Origin: Mycobacterium sp. ACS4054
Lineage (GTDB): Bacteria; Actinomycetota; Actinomycetes; Mycobacteriales; Mycobacteriaceae
Assembly (NCBI RefSeq): GCF_001667275.1
Contig: NZ_LZHV01000035.1
Location: 39,337 to 103,336 of the forward strand
Length of the DNA stretch: 64,000 bases
Direction of reading: 5' to 3'
The notes beneath the pieces were generated by a model, which saw nothing but the letters and a program-made list of their open reading frames with translations, was not told the DNA's origin and did not search any database. The translations under genes were made by a program, and so were the position numbers. Every line of letters begins with the position of its first letter. Position 1 is the stretch's first letter. Below, piece after piece: positions 48,168 to 59,449 of the stretch.

Positions 48168-50972
48168 CTACCCGGCGTCAACAGCGACGACGCCGCGCCG
48201 AACGTCATTGATCGCGCGCTTGGCGGTGGCCCTCAGCTCAGCGTCCGGAGCCGCGTTGCGGACCTGGTCCAACAGGTCGAGCACCTGGCGACACCAGCGC
48301 ACGAAATCGCCCGCCAACAGCGGCGAGCCGGTGCCCGCCGGGTCGACGGCCGCCAGGGCCGCGGCCAGGTCGCCGGATTTGGCCCAGCGGTAGATGACGT
48401 TGACGAAACCGTCGTCGGGCTCCCGACTGGGCGCGATCCGGTGCGTCTGCTCGTCGCTGCGCAGCGCGTACGACAGCCGAGCGGTTTGCTGCAGCGCCTG
48501 CCGCACGCGCTGGGTGGGCGCCTCGGCGGCGAACGCCGCCCGCGGGCCCTCACCTCCCCGGCTCTCGTAGAGCACCGCCGAGACCACCGCCGCCAACTCG
48601 GGTGGCTTCAGGTCCGCCCAGGCGCCCGTGCGCAGGCATTCGGCGACCAGGAGGTCGCTTTCGCTGTAGATGCGGGCGAGCAGGCGGCCGTCGTCGGTGA
48701 CGCGGGGATCGGTGTCCGGGCCTTGGATGAAACCACGCTCGGTGAGCAGCCCGACAATTCGGTCGAAGGTCCGCGCCAGCGAATTGGTCGCGGCGGCAAC
48801 CTTTTTCTCCAACTGGGCGTTGTCGCGTTCGATCCGCAGGTATCGCTCGGCCTGCCGCACCTGGGCTTCGAGGCCGGGGCTGTTGTGCGACGGGTGCCGA
48901 CGCAGCTCCTCCCGCAGCGACGCCAGTTCGGGGTTGTGAAACGCGTCGTCCTGGTCGCCGCGCCCGCCGCGGCGCCTGGCCGGAATGGCCAGCCCCGCGG
49001 CCGCCGACCGCAGCGCCGACGCGAGGTCTCGCCGGACCCGCGGCTGCCGGTGCTCGACCCGCTTGGGCAGCGGCATGGAACCGACCGGGGCCGACGCTCC
49101 CGGATAGTCGGCCGTCGAAATCCGCCCCGCCCAACGGTTTTCGGTGAGGACCAGCGGGCGGGGGTCCTCGCCGTCGCGCGCCGATTCCAGCACCACCGCC
49201 AGCCCGCCGCGCCGGCCGTGGGTGATGTTGATGATGTCGCCACGCCGCAGCGCGGCCAGCGCGTCGCTGGCCGCCTGGCGCCGCTGCAGCCGCGAGGCGC
49301 GGGACTGCGCGCGTTCCATCTCGGAGATGCGCGCCCGCAGCCGGGCGTAGTCCAGGATCGGCGCCTTCGGGCCGCCGAGCTCACCGGCGATCTCGGCGAG
49401 CATCGCGGTGCCGCGTTCGATTCCGCGCACCAGGCCGACCACGGAGCGGTCGGCCTGATACTGCGCGAACGACTGCTCCAGCAGCCGATGCGCCTGCTCG
49501 GGACCCATCTGCTGCACCAGGTTGATCGTCATGTTGTACGACGGGGCGAACGAGCTGCGCAGCGGGAAGGTGCGGGTGGAGGCCAGGCCCGCCACCGCTA
49601 CCGGCTCGGTGTTCTCGTCGGCGGGATTCCACAGCACCACCGCGTGGCCCTCGACGTCGATGCCGCGCCGCCCGGCGCGGCCGGTCAGCTGCGTGTACTC
49701 CCCCGGCGTCAGCGGCATGTGCTGCTCGCCGTTGAATTTGACCAGCCGCTCGAGCACCACCGTGCGGGCGGGCATGTTGATGCCGAGCGCCAGGGTCTCG
49801 GTCGCGAACACCGCCTTGACCAGGCCGGCGGTGAACAGCTCCTCGACGGTGTGCCGGAACACCGGCAACATCCCGGCGTGGTGGGCGGCCAGGCCGCGGA
49901 GCAGCCCCTCCCGCCACTCGTAGTAACCGAGCACCGCCAGGTCGGCGTCGGCGAGATCGCCGCACCGGTGCTCGATCACCTCGGCAATCTGCGCCCGCTC
50001 CTCCTCGGTGGTCAACCGCAGCGGCGAGCGCAGGCACTGCTGGACGGCGGCGTCGCAGCCGGCGCGGGAGAACACGAACGTGATCGCCGGCAGCAGCCCC
50101 TCGGAGTCCAGTGTTGCGATCACGTCCGCCCGCCCGGGTGGCCGGTAGAACCGCGGCCGGCCGGGCGCACCGCGGCCGCCGCGCCCACGTCGCGGCTGCC
50201 AGTCCGACATCCGGTCCGCCTCGCGGCGGTGCGCGATGTGGCGCACCAGGTCCGGGCTGACGCGTGACTCGTGGCCGGCGACCGGCTGCCCGCCGGCTTC
50301 CGAGCTGCGGTAATCGAAGAGGTCGAACAGCCGCTTGCCCACCAATACGTGCTGCCACAACGGCACCGGCCGGTGCTCGTCGACCACCACGGTGGTATCG
50401 CCGCGCACGGTCTGGATCCAGCCGCCGAACTCCTCGGCGTTGCTCACCGTGGCCGACAGGCTGACCACCCGCACCTCGTCGGGCAGGTGCAGGATCACTT
50501 CCTCCCACACCGGGCCGCGCATCCGGTCGGCCAGGAAATGCACTTCGTCCATCACGACGTAGGAAAGTCCTTGCAGCGCAGGCGAATTAGCGTAGAGCAT
50601 GTTGCGCAGCACCTCGGTGGTCATCACCACCACGGGGGCGTCGGCGTTCACCGACATGTCACCGGTCAGCAGGCCGATCCGGTCGCGGCCGTAGCGCGCG
50701 GTCAGGTCGGTGTGCTTCTGGTTGCTCAGCGCCTTGAGCGGCGTGGTGTAGAAGCACTTGCCGCCGGCGGCCAGCGCCAGGTGCACGGCGAATTCCCCCA
50801 CCACCGTCTTGCCGGCGCCGGTCGGAGCGCAGACCAGCACGCCGTGGCCTCGTTCCAGCGCGGCGCATGCCCGCCGCTGGAAGCCGTCGAGCGCGAAGGG
50901 CAATTCGGCGGTGAACCGGGTCAGCTCGGCGAGCTCCGCCACGTCCTGCGGCGCCGAGGGTTCAGGTGACAT
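48168..50972 (-). CDS. helY: Ski2-like DEVH-box RNA helicase HelY
   Basis: A 934-residue superfamily 2 ATP-dependent helicase of the Ski2/Mtr4 type (M. tuberculosis HelY about 906). Motif Q region [10 protein letters not shown] is followed by Walker [16 protein letters not shown] (about residue 50), the DEVH box [14 protein letters not shown], motif [11 protein letters not shown] and motif [22 protein letters not shown]-type C-terminal helical domain is present. ATG 50972 is used; it overlaps the tatC stop by 11 bases, so the gene is coupled to tatC. RNA processing or decay is the likely role by family. Confidence 0.94.
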   Translation of the reverse strand: MSPEPSAPQDVAELAELTRFTAELPFALDGFQRRACAALERGHGVLVCAPTGAGKTVVGEFAVHLALAAGGKCFYTTPLKALSNQKHTDLTARYGRDRIGLLTGDMSVNADAPVVVMTTEVLRNMLYANSPALQGLSYVVMDEVHFLADRMRGPVWEEVILHLPDEVRVVSLSATVSNAEEFGGWIQTVRGDTTVVVDEHRPVPLWQHVLVGKRLFDLFDYRSSEAGGQPVAGHESRVSPDLVRHIAHRREADRMSDWQPRRGRGGRGAPGRPRFYRPPGRADVIATLDSEGLLPAITFVFSRAGCDAAVQQCLRSPLRLTTEEERAQIAEVIEHRCGDLADADLAVLGYYEWREGLLRGLAAHHAGMLPVFRHTVEELFTAGLVKAVFATETLALGINMPARTVVLERLVKFNGEQHMPLTPGEYTQLTGRAGRRGIDVEGHAVVLWNPADENTEPVAVAGLASTRTFPLRSSFAPSYNMTINLVQQMGPEQAHRLLEQSFAQYQADRSVVGLVRGIERGTAMLAEIAGELGGPKAPILDYARLRARISEMERAQSRASRLQRRQAASDALAALRRGDIINITHGRRGGLAVVLESARDGEDPRPLVLTENRWAGRISTADYPGASAPVGSMPLPKRVEHRQPRVRRDLASALRSAAAGLAIPARRRGGRGDQDDAFHNPELASLREELRRHPSHNSPGLEAQVRQAERYLRIERDNAQLEKKVAAATNSLARTFDRIVGLLTERGFIQGPDTDPRVTDDGRLLARIYSESDLLVAECLRTGAWADLKPPELAAVVSAVLYESRGGEGPRAAFAAEAPTQRVRQALQQTARLSYALRSDEQTHRIAPSREPDDGFVNVIYRWAKSGDLAAALAAVDPAGTGSPLLAGDFVRWCRQVLDLLDQVRNAAPDAELRATAKRAINDVRRGVVAVDAG

Positions 50973-51930
50973 CGTCGTGCTGGCCGGCGGTGAACGACGG
51001 CTCGGGGACCGACTCCTGTATCGGTGTGGGCGGCTCGATGGCCGATGCCTGGTCATCGGGAATCGCGGTTTGCGCTTCGCGCTTGGCCTTGCGTCGGTCG
51101 TGCAGGCGGGCGATCTGGATGGCGAACTCGAGGAGCACCGACAACGCGACGCCCAGGGCGGTCATCGAAAACGGGTCGGACCCCGGGGTGAAAACCGCGG
51201 CGAATACGAACATCCCGAAGATCAGGCCACGCCGCCACGACTTCAGGCGCTCATAGGTGAGCACGCCGGTCATGTTGAGCATGACGATCAGCAGCGGGAA
51301 TTCGAAGCTGACTCCGAACACCACCAACAGGTTGATCAAGAAGCCGAAGTACCGGTCCCCCGACAGCGCGGTCACCTGCACGTCGCTGCCCACGGTCAGC
51401 AAAAAACCCAACGCCTTGGACAGCACGAAGTACGCCAGCACCGCGCCCGCGACGAACAGCACCGCCGCGGGGACCACGAACCCGACCGCGAAGCGGCGCT
51501 CCTTCTGGTACAGCCCCGGCGTGATGAACGCCCACAGCTCGTAGAACCACACCGGACAGGCCAGCACCACCCCGGCGGTCAGCCCGACCTTGAGCCGCAA
51601 CATGAACTGGTCGAACGGTGCCGTCGCCAGCAGCCGGCATTGACCGTCGGCGCTGATGCTCGCACGCGCCGACTGCGGCAGCGAACAGTACGGATGGCGC
51701 AGCCACTCGCCGAGGCTTTCCAGGCCGAAGAGGGAATGCGAGTACCAGAAGAACCCGAAGATCGTGGTGACCAGGATGGCGGCCAGCGAGAGCAGCAACC
51801 GGGTGCGCAGCTCGGTCAGGTGATCGACGAGCGACATCGTCGCGTCGGGATTGGTTCGGCTGCGCCTGTTACGCGGGTTGAGGCGCTTCAGGACGCCGGC
51901 AGTGCGCGCTGAAACCTTGAAAACTTTCAC
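50962..51930 (-). CDS. tatC: Sec-independent protein translocase TatC
   Basis: Core receptor of the twin-arginine translocase, binding Tat signal peptides in the cytoplasmic membrane. 322 residues with six membrane helices. Conserved motifs are [20 protein letters not shown] at the first helix, [28 protein letters not shown] with the conserved Pro/Phe/Glu, [19 protein letters not shown], and [10 protein letters not shown]. The start is GTG 51930, giving a basic N-terminal tail ([12 protein letters not shown]). The C-terminal tail is acidic and cytoplasmic. Order tatA-tatC-helY is the mycobacterial arrangement; tatB lies elsewhere. Confidence 0.97.
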   Translation of the reverse strand: MKVFKVSARTAGVLKRLNPRNRRSRTNPDATMSLVDHLTELRTRLLLSLAAILVTTIFGFFWYSHSLFGLESLGEWLRHPYCSLPQSARASISADGQCRLLATAPFDQFMLRLKVGLTAGVVLACPVWFYELWAFITPGLYQKERRFAVGFVVPAAVLFVAGAVLAYFVLSKALGFLLTVGSDVQVTALSGDRYFGFLINLLVVFGVSFEFPLLIVMLNMTGVLTYERLKSWRRGLIFGMFVFAAVFTPGSDPFSMTALGVALSVLLEFAIQIARLHDRRKAKREAQTAIPDDQASAIEPPTPIQESVPEPSFTAGQHDDVT

Positions 51931-51975
51931 GACGCTCGTTCAGTGGCGTTCGGGCACCGCGACGATGACGGCGGG

Positions 51976-52230
51976 CTACGCCGGGCGTGCTTCGGTGTGC
52001 CCCTGCTCGGTGGCCGTCGGCGGCTCCACCCGCTGCGACTGCACGGGCTGAGGGGTCTCGATGGAAGGCGCTTCGGACTTGTTCTCGGTCTGCATTTCGC
52101 GCAGCTCGGACTTGAAGATGCGCATCGACTTGCCCAACGAACGCGCTGCATCGGGGAGCTTCTTGGCACCGAAAAGCAGGATCACCACCACAGCGAGGAT
52201 GGCCCAGTGCCACGGACTAAGACTGCCCAC
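51976..52230 (-). CDS. tatA: Twin-arginine translocase pore subunit TatA
   Basis: An 84-residue single-pass protein that forms the Tat channel with TatC. GTG 52230 gives the correct family start: [20 protein letters not shown] (membrane helix), the FGAKKLP hinge and the amphipathic helix [20 protein letters not shown]. The acidic/Pro-rich tail ends EARPA as in M. tuberculosis TatA. The longer in-frame extension upstream of the GTG has no TatA homology. It lies 45 bases upstream of tatC and 72 bases downstream of pafC on the same strand. Confidence 0.97.
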   Translation of the reverse strand: MGSLSPWHWAILAVVVILLFGAKKLPDAARSLGKSMRIFKSELREMQTENKSEAPSIETPQPVQSQRVEPPTATEQGHTEARPA

Positions 52231-52302
52231 TTTGATTACCTCCAGACGTCTACCCGATGCTACCGCAGCCCGGCGATACACCGGGCCGCCCGCGCCGTGG
52301 CC

Positions 52303-53268
52303 TCAGCGGGTAAGCGCCTGATAGGACTCGCACGCCGCAGCCGCGGCATCCCGGACACGTGTTGCCAGTGATTCCGGTTCAAGCACCCGCACGTCCGCCC
52401 CGAAGCCCAGCACCAGGCGGGTCATCCAATCCTCGGAGGCGTAGGTCATCACCGCCTCGCACGAACCGTCCGGCAACTCGTTGACCTCGCGCATCGGGTA
52501 GTACTCGAACATCCACGACGCCGACGGCGCGACGCGCAGCTTGGCCGACGGCAATGCCGGGTCGCCGTCGAAGAGCGAGGTGTCCGGCGGCGCGTGCACG
52601 GCCAGTTCGGGCGGGGCCGCCGGCTGGTCCAGCTCGGCGGCGTCGACGATCCGGTCGAATCGGAAGAGCCGCACCCCTTCGGCGTCGCGTGACCAGGCCT
52701 CCAAGTAGCTGTGGCCGCCGATCAGCAGCACCCGGATCGGGTCGACGATCCGGCTGGTCAGGGTGTCATGGGAAGCGGAGTAATAGTCGATGGACAGCGC
52801 GTGTTTGTGCTGCACCGCCGTGCGCACAGCGGCCGCCGCGTGGCTCTCGACGGGCGCGGGCTCATCGACGGCCGTCGCCGCGATGTCCTGCCCGACGGCG
52901 CCGGCGGCCGCCTCGATCTTGGCAATCGCGCTGCGGGCCGCTTCGGGATCAACGACGCCGGGGATGTCGGCCAGCGCCCGCAGCGCCACCAGCAGCCCGG
53001 TGGCCTCGGGCGAGGTGAGTTTCAGCGGCCGGTCGATGCCGGCGGAGAAGGTCACCTCGATGGTGTCGCCGGCGAACTGGAAGTCGATCAGGTCGCCCGG
53101 GTAGTAGCCGGGCAGGCCGCACATCCACAGCTGGTTGAGGTCCTCTTCCAGTTGCTTGGCCGACACCCCGAGGTCGGCGGCCGCCTTGGACCGGGTGACC
53201 CGCGGGTTGGCCTGGAAGTACGGCACCATGTTGAGCAGCCGGATCAGGCGGGTGGACACGGGAGTCAT
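52303..53268 (-). CDS. pafC: PafC, WYL-domain transcriptional regulator
   Basis: Partner of PafB in the DNA-damage-responsive transcription activator that drives the LexA-independent part of the mycobacterial DNA damage response. 321 residues: an N-terminal winged helix (RLIRLLNMVPYFQANPRVTRSKAAADLGV), a WYL domain around residues 140-215 (LSIDYYSASHDTLTSRIVDPIRVLLIGGHSYLEAW) and the WCX C-terminal part. The ATG overlaps the pafB stop (ATGA), so the two proteins are made together. It is followed after 72 bases by tatA. Confidence 0.95.
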   Translation of the reverse strand: MTPVSTRLIRLLNMVPYFQANPRVTRSKAAADLGVSAKQLEEDLNQLWMCGLPGYYPGDLIDFQFAGDTIEVTFSAGIDRPLKLTSPEATGLLVALRALADIPGVVDPEAARSAIAKIEAAAGAVGQDIAATAVDEPAPVESHAAAAVRTAVQHKHALSIDYYSASHDTLTSRIVDPIRVLLIGGHSYLEAWSRDAEGVRLFRFDRIVDAAELDQPAAPPELAVHAPPDTSLFDGDPALPSAKLRVAPSASWMFEYYPMREVNELPDGSCEAVMTYASEDWMTRLVLGFGADVRVLEPESLATRVRDAAAAACESYQALTR

Positions 53269-54254
53269 GCCGATACCCCCGCCTGCGCACGCAGCCTCGT
53301 CAACACGTCGTCGCGCAGGGACTGTGGCTCGAGCACGACGGCGTCAGCACCGTAGCCGGCGATCTCGCGCGCCAGCCCGTCGCTCGATTTGATGTCGAGG
53401 TCGATCACCTCGCCGTCGCGGCCGCCCAGCTGTCGCGCGCCGGCAGAGGTCCCGGCCCGGCGCAGCGCGGTGGCCCGCCCGTCGGCGACCCACACCCGCG
53501 CGTGTCCGCCCGTCGGGGTCTCGGCCACCGTCCGGGCCACAATCTGGCGCAGGTCCACGTCCTCGGGCACGACGACGGCCCCGGGCGGGCCGATCGGCGT
53601 GACCTCGGCGCCGATCCGCGACAGCCGAAACGTACGGGTGGCGCCGCGGTCGCGGTCGTGACCCACCAGATACCAGCGGCCCTTCTCGGTGACCACGCCC
53701 CACGGCTCCACCGTGCGCATGCTGTACGGCTCCGCGCGCGACGGCCGGTGCGGGAACTGCACCGCCTGGCGAGAATCGATGGCCGACAACAGGATTCCGA
53801 GCACCTCCTCCGAACCGCGCAGCCCCGGCACGCCGGCCGGCGAGGCGATGGCCACCGGCGCGTCAGGGTCGACGTCCACCCCGGCGGCGCGCAGCTTGAG
53901 CAACGCGCCCTGGGTGGCGGTGATCAGTTCGGGCGACTCCCACAGTTGCGTCGCGACGGCGACCGCGGCCGCCTCGTCCGCAGTGAGCTCGACCGCGGGC
54001 AGCGAGTAGGCGTCCCGGTTGATGCGATACCCCTCGGTGGGGTCCATGGCCGACGCCCTGCCCACCTCGAGCGGGATGCCGAGATCGCGCAACTCGTTCT
54101 TGTCACGCTCGAACATGCGCGAGAACGCCTCGGCGCTGGGGCTATCCGAATAACCCGCCACGCTGGACCGGATCTTCTCCGCGCTGATGTAACCGCGGGT
54201 GGAGAGCAGGGCGATGACGAGATTGACCAACCGCTCGACTTTGGAGGTCGCCAT
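53265..54254 (-). CDS. pafB: PafB, WYL-domain transcriptional regulator
   Basis: First subunit of the PafBC regulator. 329 residues from ATG 54254. The N-terminal helix-turn-helix is VERLVNLVIALLSTRGYISAEKIRSSV; the WYL core is YSMRTVEPWGVVTEKGRWYLVGHDRDRGATRTFRLSRI (about residues 175-215). The C-terminal WCX domain follows. An upstream GTG at 54260 is the alternative start. A TATAAC -10 element lies just upstream, suggesting a [28 protein letters not shown] from pafA, with a hairpin between pafA and this promoter. Confidence 0.95.
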   Translation of the reverse strand: MATSKVERLVNLVIALLSTRGYISAEKIRSSVAGYSDSPSAEAFSRMFERDKNELRDLGIPLEVGRASAMDPTEGYRINRDAYSLPAVELTADEAAAVAVATQLWESPELITATQGALLKLRAAGVDVDPDAPVAIASPAGVPGLRGSEEVLGILLSAIDSRQAVQFPHRPSRAEPYSMRTVEPWGVVTEKGRWYLVGHDRDRGATRTFRLSRIGAEVTPIGPPGAVVVPEDVDLRQIVARTVAETPTGGHARVWVADGRATALRRAGTSAGARQLGGRDGEVIDLDIKSSDGLAREIAGYGADAVVLEPQSLRDDVLTRLRAQAGVSA

Positions 54255-54263
54255 TCGCACCAG

Positions 54264-54269
54264 GTTATA
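54264..54269 (-). promoter_or_regulatory. Candidate -10 element of pafB
   Basis: On the minus strand TATAAC (54269 to 54264) is a near-ideal -10. With normal spacing transcription starts at about 54257, three bases before the pafB ATG at 54254, implying a leaderless or almost leaderless mRNA. Confidence 0.55.
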
Positions 54270-54305
54270 ACCGGCACGCGCCGCGCGCCTGCACCGGTCG
54301 GCGAG

Positions 54306-54339
54306 TCGAGCGCACGCGATATCGCGTTCGCGGCTCGAG
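54306..54339. terminator. Hairpin between pafA and pafB
   Basis: The centre ACGCGATATCGCGT (54314-54327) is a perfect 14-base palindrome. It extends with bulges to the outer GAGC/GCTC bases on both sides. It sits immediately downstream of the pafA stop and upstream of the pafB promoter, so it may terminate or attenuate pafA read-through. No T-run is present. Confidence 0.45.
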
Positions 54340-55698
54340 CTACATGCTGGCGATCAGCCGCTTGACCCGCTCGTCGACCGCCCGGAACGGGTCCTTGCAC
54401 AGCACGGTGCGCTGGGCCTGGTCGTTGAGCTTGAGGTGCACCCAGTCGACGGTGAAGTCGCGGCCCGCGGCCTGGGCGGCGCTGATGAATTCGCCCCGCA
54501 GCCGCGCGCGGGTGGTTTGCGGCGGGTGGTCGACCGCCTCGGCGATCTCCTCGTCGGTGGTGACGCGCGCCGCCAGGCCCTTGCGCTGCAGCAAGTCGAA
54601 GACGCCGCGCCCGCGCTTGATGTCGTGGTAGGCCAGGTCCAGCTGGGCGATCTTGGGGTCGGACAGCTCCATGTCGTAGCGGTCCTGGTAGCGCTGGAAC
54701 AGTTTGCGCTTGATCACCCAGTCGATTTCGGTGTCGACCTTGGCGAAGTCCTGGCTCTCGACGGCGTCAAGCTGGCGGCCCCACAGGTCGACGACCTGCT
54801 CGATCTGGGCGTTGGGCTCGCGGGTCTGCAGGTGTTCGACGGCGCGGCTGTAGTACTCGCGCTGGATGTCCAGGGCGCTGGCCTGACGCCCGCCCGCCAA
54901 CCGCACCGGCCGCCGGCCGGTGATGTCGTGGCTGACCTCCCGGATGGCGCGGATGGGGTTGTCCAGCGAGAAGTCGCGGAAGGGGACGCCCGCCTCGATC
55001 ATCTCCAGCACCAGCGCCGCGGTGCCCACCTTGAGCATCGTGGTGGTCTCGCACATGTTGGAGTCGCCCACGATCACGTGCAGCCGCCGGTACTTCTCGG
55101 CGTCGGCGTGCGGCTCGTCACGGGTGTTGATGATGGGCCGGCTCCGGGTGGTGGCCGAGGAGACGCCCTCCCAGATGTGCTCGGCCCGTTGCGACAGGCA
55201 GAACGTCGCCGCCTTGGGGGTCTGCAGCACCTTGCCCGCCCCGCAGATGAGCTGGCGGGTGACCAGGAACGGCAGCAGCACGTCGGAGATCCGGGAGAAC
55301 TCGCCGGCCCGCACGATCAGGTAGTTCTCGTGGCAGCCGTACGAGTTGCCGGCGGAGTCGGTGTTGTTCTTGAACAGGTAGATGTCGCCGCCGATGCCCT
55401 CGTCGGCGAGGCGCTGCTCGGCGTCGATGAGCAGGTCCTCGAGCACCCATTCGCCGGCCCGGTCATGGGTGACCAGCTGCACCAGGCTGTCGCACTCGGC
55501 CGTCGCGTACTCGGGGTGGCTGCCCACGTCGAGATACAGGCGGGCGCCGTTGCGCAGGAAAACATTGGAGCTGCGGCCCCACGACACCACCCGACGGAAC
55601 AGGTAGCGGGCGACCTCGTCCGGGGACAGGCGGCGATGGCCGTGGAACGTGCAGGTGACACCGAACTCGGTCTCGATGCCCATAATTCGCCGCTGCAC
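54340..55698 (-). CDS. pafA: Pup-protein ligase PafA
   Basis: ATP-dependent ligase that joins the C-terminal Glu of deamidated Pup to substrate lysines, marking them for the proteasome. The 452 residues equal M. tuberculosis PafA, with near-identity over long stretches as remembered. Glutamine-synthetase-like ATP/metal motifs: [15 protein letters not shown] (Glu at about 9), [15 protein letters not shown], and [32 protein letters not shown] is the family signature. The start is GTG 55698, directly after a TACCCT -10, consistent with leaderless translation. The next gene downstream is pafB; upstream lies prcA after a 182-base gap. Confidence 0.98.
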   Translation of the reverse strand: MQRRIMGIETEFGVTCTFHGHRRLSPDEVARYLFRRVVSWGRSSNVFLRNGARLYLDVGSHPEYATAECDSLVQLVTHDRAGEWVLEDLLIDAEQRLADEGIGGDIYLFKNNTDSAGNSYGCHENYLIVRAGEFSRISDVLLPFLVTRQLICGAGKVLQTPKAATFCLSQRAEHIWEGVSSATTRSRPIINTRDEPHADAEKYRRLHVIVGDSNMCETTTMLKVGTAALVLEMIEAGVPFRDFSLDNPIRAIREVSHDITGRRPVRLAGGRQASALDIQREYYSRAVEHLQTREPNAQIEQVVDLWGRQLDAVESQDFAKVDTEIDWVIKRKLFQRYQDRYDMELSDPKIAQLDLAYHDIKRGRGVFDLLQRKGLAARVTTDEEIAEAVDHPPQTTRARLRGEFISAAQAAGRDFTVDWVHLKLNDQAQRTVLCKDPFRAVDERVKRLIASM

Positions 55699-55705
55699 GT
55701 AATCG

Positions 55706-55711
55706 AGGGTA
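55706..55711 (-). promoter_or_regulatory. Candidate -10 element of pafA
   Basis: On the minus strand TACCCT (55711 to 55706) fits TANNNT and ends 7 bases before the GTG at 55698. Transcription would start at or beside the GTG, a leaderless arrangement. It lies in the 182-base gap between prcA and pafA, where I see no other feature. Confidence 0.4.
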
Positions 55712-55880
55712 CTGGTTGTCCGACCGGGACGGTGCGGAAGCCGCGCCTACGGGTCCCGACGAGTTTCACGCCGCCGCGGCTGGGCCGCCGCGAGGGCTTG
55801 CCGGCAACGCCGTCGTCCGTGTGCCAATCCACGGGTTTCGCCCTGAGCGAACGCGCTCGGGCCGGGCCGGTGCGGCCGAT

Positions 55881-56654
55881 TCAGCCCGCGGAGTCGCCGT
55901 TGGAGTCGGGCTTTTCGCCGTTGGCTTCGGGCTGCTTCGAATCCCCCTCTTGCAGCAGGCTTTCCAGGGTCGCCCGGTTGATGCGGCGGAACGCCCGCCG
56001 CGGCCGGTTGACGTCCAGAATGGCGACCTCCAGGCTGCCCACGTCCGGGGACGGCTGGTCGCCGCCGGAACCCTCGGCGCTGCCGGCCCGCAGCGCCTTC
56101 ACGGCGATCTGCGTCGCGTCGCGCAGGTCGGCGTTCTCGGCGTAGGACTCCTTGAGCGCGGTGGTGATCGGCTCGGTGGTCCCACCCATCACCACGAAAT
56201 GCGGTTCGTCGGCTATCGAGCCGTCGTAGGTGATGCGATAGAGCTCAGGCGGTTTCGTCTCGCCGTAGTGCGCGACCTCGGCGACACACAGCTCCACCTC
56301 GTAGGGCTTGGCCTGCTCGGTGAAGATGGTGCCCAGAGTCTGGGCATAGACGTTGGCCAGCTGACGGCCCGTGACGTCGCGGCGGTCGTAGGCGTAACCG
56401 CGGGTGTCGGCGAACTGGATCCCGCCGCGGCGCAGGTTGTCGAACTCGTTGAACTTGCCCGCGGCCGCGAAACCCACGCGATCGTAGAGCTCGCTGATCT
56501 TCTGCAGGGAGCGCGACGGGTTCTCCGCGACAAAGAGCACACCACCGGCGTAGACCAGCGCCACCACGCTCTTGCCGCGCGCGATGCCCTTGCGGGCGAG
56601 CTCGCTGCGCTCGCGCATCGCCTGCTCGGGCGAGATGAAATAAGGAAAGCTCAC
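55881..56654 (-). CDS. prcA: 20S proteasome alpha subunit PrcA
   Basis: Forms the outer heptameric rings of the proteasome, gating entry and docking Mpa. 257 residues (M. tuberculosis 248). The gating N-terminus and alpha-type helix are [22 protein letters not shown]; then [38 protein letters not shown], typical of alpha subunits without an N-terminal Thr. The Ser/Gly/Glu-rich C-terminal tail is variable in the family. Starts at GTG, overlapping the prcB stop (GTGA), for equal subunit production. Confidence 0.97.
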   Translation of the reverse strand: MSFPYFISPEQAMRERSELARKGIARGKSVVALVYAGGVLFVAENPSRSLQKISELYDRVGFAAAGKFNEFDNLRRGGIQFADTRGYAYDRRDVTGRQLANVYAQTLGTIFTEQAKPYEVELCVAEVAHYGETKPPELYRITYDGSIADEPHFVVMGGTTEPITTALKESYAENADLRDATQIAVKALRAGSAEGSGGDQPSPDVGSLEVAILDVNRPRRAFRRINRATLESLLQEGDSKQPEANGEKPDSNGDSAG

Positions 56655-57529
56655 TTCTCACCGCCGTCGGGGCCGAATGTGTCCGCGCGGGAACGACTTT
56701 CGATGACTTCGCGGGCCAGTTCGGCGATCCGGCTTTCGGGCACCTCGGCCGCCCCCTCGGCGCCGATGGTGACCGCCGTCGGGTAGATGCCGCGAACCAG
56801 GTCGGGTCCGCCAGTGGCCGAGTCGTCATCGGCGGCGTCGTAGAGCGCCTCGACGGCCACCCGGACCGCGGAATCGGCATCGACGACCCGCGAGTAGAGC
56901 TTCTTCATGGACGACTTGGCGAAGATCGAGCCGGAGCCCACCGACTGGTAGCCCTCTTCTTCGATGTTCCAGCCGCCGGCGGCGTCGAACGAGACGATCC
57001 GGCCGGCGCCTTCGGGGTCGGATGCGTCGATGTCGTAACCCGCCAGCAGCGGCAGGGCAACCAGGCCCTGCATCGCGGCGGCGAGGTTTCCGCGCACCAT
57101 GATCGCCAGCCGGTTGACCTTTCCGGCGAAGGTGAGCGGCACGCCTTCGAGCTTTTCGTAGTGCTCCAGTTCGACCGCGTAGAGGCGGGCGAACTCGACG
57201 GCGATCGCGGCGGTGCCGGCGATGCCCGTGGCGGTGTAGTCATCGGTGACGTACACCTTCTTCACGTCGCGCCCGGCGATCATGTTGCCCTGGGTCGAGC
57301 GCCGGTCCCCCGCGATGACGACGCCGCCGGGATATTTCAGGGCGACGATCGTGGTGCCGTGCGGCAGCTGCGAGCCGGCCCCGGCGGATTGCGCGCCGCC
57401 GCCCAGGCTCACCGGCAGCAGCTCCGGCGCCTGGCGGCGCAGGAAGTCGGCAAACGACGACAGGTTGACTGCGGAATTTCCCGTGAGTGCGAAGTTGGTG
57501 GACAGGCGATCAGGACTCGACCAGGTCAC
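56651..57529 (-). CDS. prcB: 20S proteasome beta subunit PrcB
   Basis: Catalytic subunit of the proteasome. 292 residues; a 58-residue propeptide is removed to expose Thr59 in [16 protein letters not shown], the N-terminal nucleophile. The catalytic Lys is in [24 protein letters not shown], with Asp-17-type and Ser residues of the site also present ([16 protein letters not shown]). GTG start overlaps the pup stop (GTGA), and its stop overlaps the prcA start, so pup-prcB-prcA are one translationally coupled unit. Confidence 0.98.
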   Translation of the reverse strand: MTWSSPDRLSTNFALTGNSAVNLSSFADFLRRQAPELLPVSLGGGAQSAGAGSQLPHGTTIVALKYPGGVVIAGDRRSTQGNMIAGRDVKKVYVTDDYTATGIAGTAAIAVEFARLYAVELEHYEKLEGVPLTFAGKVNRLAIMVRGNLAAAMQGLVALPLLAGYDIDASDPEGAGRIVSFDAAGGWNIEEEGYQSVGSGSIFAKSSMKKLYSRVVDADSAVRVAVEALYDAADDDSATGGPDLVRGIYPTAVTIGAEGAAEVPESRIAELAREVIESRSRADTFGPDGGEK

Positions 57530-57720
57530 TGTCCGCCCTTTTGGACGTATGCCCGGACGAAGTCTTCGGCGTTCTCTTCGAGGACGTCATCGATCTCATC
57601 GAGCAGATCGTCGGTGTCCTCGGCTAGCTTCTCGCGGCGCTCCTGGCCCGCGGCCGTGCTGTCGGCGAAATCGTCGTCGTCGCCACCACCACCGCCACGC
57701 TTGGTCTGCTCCTGAGCCAT
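57526..57720 (-). CDS. pup: Prokaryotic ubiquitin-like protein Pup
   Basis: A 64-residue intrinsically disordered tag. The C-terminus ends in Gly-Gly-Gln (VQKGGQ); Dop deamidates this Gln to Glu before PafA ligates it to lysines. The segment [24 protein letters not shown] forms the helix that binds the Mpa coiled coil. The N-terminal half has the acidic/Gly-rich pattern of mycobacterial Pup. Length equals M. tuberculosis Pup. Coupled to prcB by GTGA; 117 bases downstream of dop. Confidence 0.99.
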   Translation of the reverse strand: MAQEQTKRGGGGGDDDDFADSTAAGQERREKLAEDTDDLLDEIDDVLEENAEDFVRAYVQKGGQ

Positions 57721-57837
57721 CGCCGGCCTCCTGCTTCATCTGAACTTGTTCAGCGGCTGCTCGCCTTGTAAGCCACGCTGCTCGCTGTTATCTCCCTACC
57801 CTACCGGTCAACCCCGACGTTCCCCGGTCTAACAGGC

Positions 57838-59346
57838 TTAGCTGGTGAGTTGTTCCACCAGTTCGGCGGCGCTGTCCACGGAGTCCAGCAGGGCCCCGAC
57901 GTGCGCCTTGCTGCCGCGCAGCGGCTCGAGCGTCGGGATCCGGACCAGCGAATCACCGCCCAGGTCGAAGATCACGGAGTCCCAGCTGGCCGCGGCGATG
58001 TCGGCGCCGAACCGACGCAGGCACTCACCACGGAAGTAGGCCCGCGTGTCGGTCGGCGGGTTGTCCACGGCGTCGAGCACCTGGTGTTCGGTGACCAGGC
58101 GCTTCATCGAGCCGCGCGCGACGAGCCGGTTGTAGAGGCCCTTGTCCAGCCGGACATCGGAATACTGCAGGTCGACGAGGTGCAGCCGCGGCGCCGACCA
58201 GCTCAGGTTCTCCCGCTGCCGGAAGCCCTCGAGCAGGCGCAGCTTGGCGGGCCAGTCGAGCACCTCGGCGCATTCCATCGGGTCCCGCTCGAGTTGGTCG
58301 AGCACGTGCGCCCACGTCTGAACGATGTCGGCGGCGCGGGGGTCGGGGTCGCGGCTGTCGACCAGCTTCGCCACCCGGTCCAGGTAAATCCGTTGCAGCG
58401 CAAGGCCCGTCAGTTCCCGGCCGTCGGCCAGGGCCACGGCGGTCCGCAACGACGGATCGCGGCTGATCGCGTGGACCGCGTGCACCGGCCGGGCCAGCAC
58501 CAGATCGCTCAGGTCGATTCCGTGTTCGGGGCCGACTTCGATCAGGTCCAGCACCAGCGCCGTGGTGCCCAGCTTGAGGTAGGTCGACGTCTCGGCGAGG
58601 TTGGCGTCGCCGATGATGACGTGCAGCCGGCGGTACCGGTCGGCGTCGGCGTGCGGTTCGTCGCGGGTATTGATGATGCCGCGCTTGAGGGTGGTCTCCA
58701 GCCCGACCTCGACCTCGATGTAGTCGGACCGCTGGGACAGCTGAAAGCCGGGCTCGTCACCGGACGGGCCGATGCCGACCCGGCCCGAGCCGGTCACCAC
58801 CTGCCGGGACACCAGAAAGGGTGTCAGCCCCGCGATGATCGACGAAAACGGCGTCTGCCGCGACATGAGGTAGTTTTCGTGCGCGCCGTAGGAGGCGCCC
58901 TTGCCGTCGACGTTGTTCTTGTAGAGCTGCAGCTTGGCGGCACCGGGGACGCTGGCGACATGCCTGGCGGCGGCCTCCATGACGCGCTCGCCGGCCTTGT
59001 CCCAGATCACCGCGTCCAGCGGATCGGTGCATTCGGGCGCCGAATATTCGGGGTGGGCGTGGTCGACGTAGAGCCGCGCCCCATTGGTCAAGATCATGTT
59101 GGCGGCGCCGACCTCGTCCGCGTCGACCACCGGCGGCGGGCCGGCCGAACGGCTCAGGTCGAAACCGCGGGCGTCCCGCAGCGGGGACTCCACCTCGTAG
59201 TCCCAGCGGGTACGTTTCGCGCGCTGGATGCCGGCGGCGGCGGCGTAGGCCAGAACCGCCTGAGTCGAGGTGAGGATCGGGTTGGCCGTCGGGTCCGACG
59301 GTGATGAGATGCCGTACTCGACCTCCGTCCCGATAATCCGTTGCAT
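57838..59346 (-). CDS. dop: Deamidase/depupylase Dop
   Basis: Deamidates the C-terminal Gln of Pup and removes Pup from conjugates. 502 residues, equal to M. tuberculosis Dop. It is a PafA paralogue with the same fold: [17 protein letters not shown] (metal-binding Glu), [16 protein letters not shown] and [17 protein letters not shown]. The Dop-specific loop lies at [23 protein letters not shown] (about residues 57-82), absent in Paf[14 protein letters not shown] repeats the family signature. It leads the minus-strand run dop-pup-prcB-prcA. Confidence 0.98.
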   Translation of the reverse strand: MQRIIGTEVEYGISSPSDPTANPILTSTQAVLAYAAAAGIQRAKRTRWDYEVESPLRDARGFDLSRSAGPPPVVDADEVGAANMILTNGARLYVDHAHPEYSAPECTDPLDAVIWDKAGERVMEAAARHVASVPGAAKLQLYKNNVDGKGASYGAHENYLMSRQTPFSSIIAGLTPFLVSRQVVTGSGRVGIGPSGDEPGFQLSQRSDYIEVEVGLETTLKRGIINTRDEPHADADRYRRLHVIIGDANLAETSTYLKLGTTALVLDLIEVGPEHGIDLSDLVLARPVHAVHAISRDPSLRTAVALADGRELTGLALQRIYLDRVAKLVDSRDPDPRAADIVQTWAHVLDQLERDPMECAEVLDWPAKLRLLEGFRQRENLSWSAPRLHLVDLQYSDVRLDKGLYNRLVARGSMKRLVTEHQVLDAVDNPPTDTRAYFRGECLRRFGADIAAASWDSVIFDLGGDSLVRIPTLEPLRGSKAHVGALLDSVDSAAELVEQLTS

Positions 59347-59449
59347 GACCTAAGCGTAGGCCCGCCGACGATGCGGCCCGCGATGCGGGGCGAGGTGTGG
59401 CGGGCAAACGACCAGCGCGGGTGGGCCGCCCGCCGTAGGGTGACCCGGC

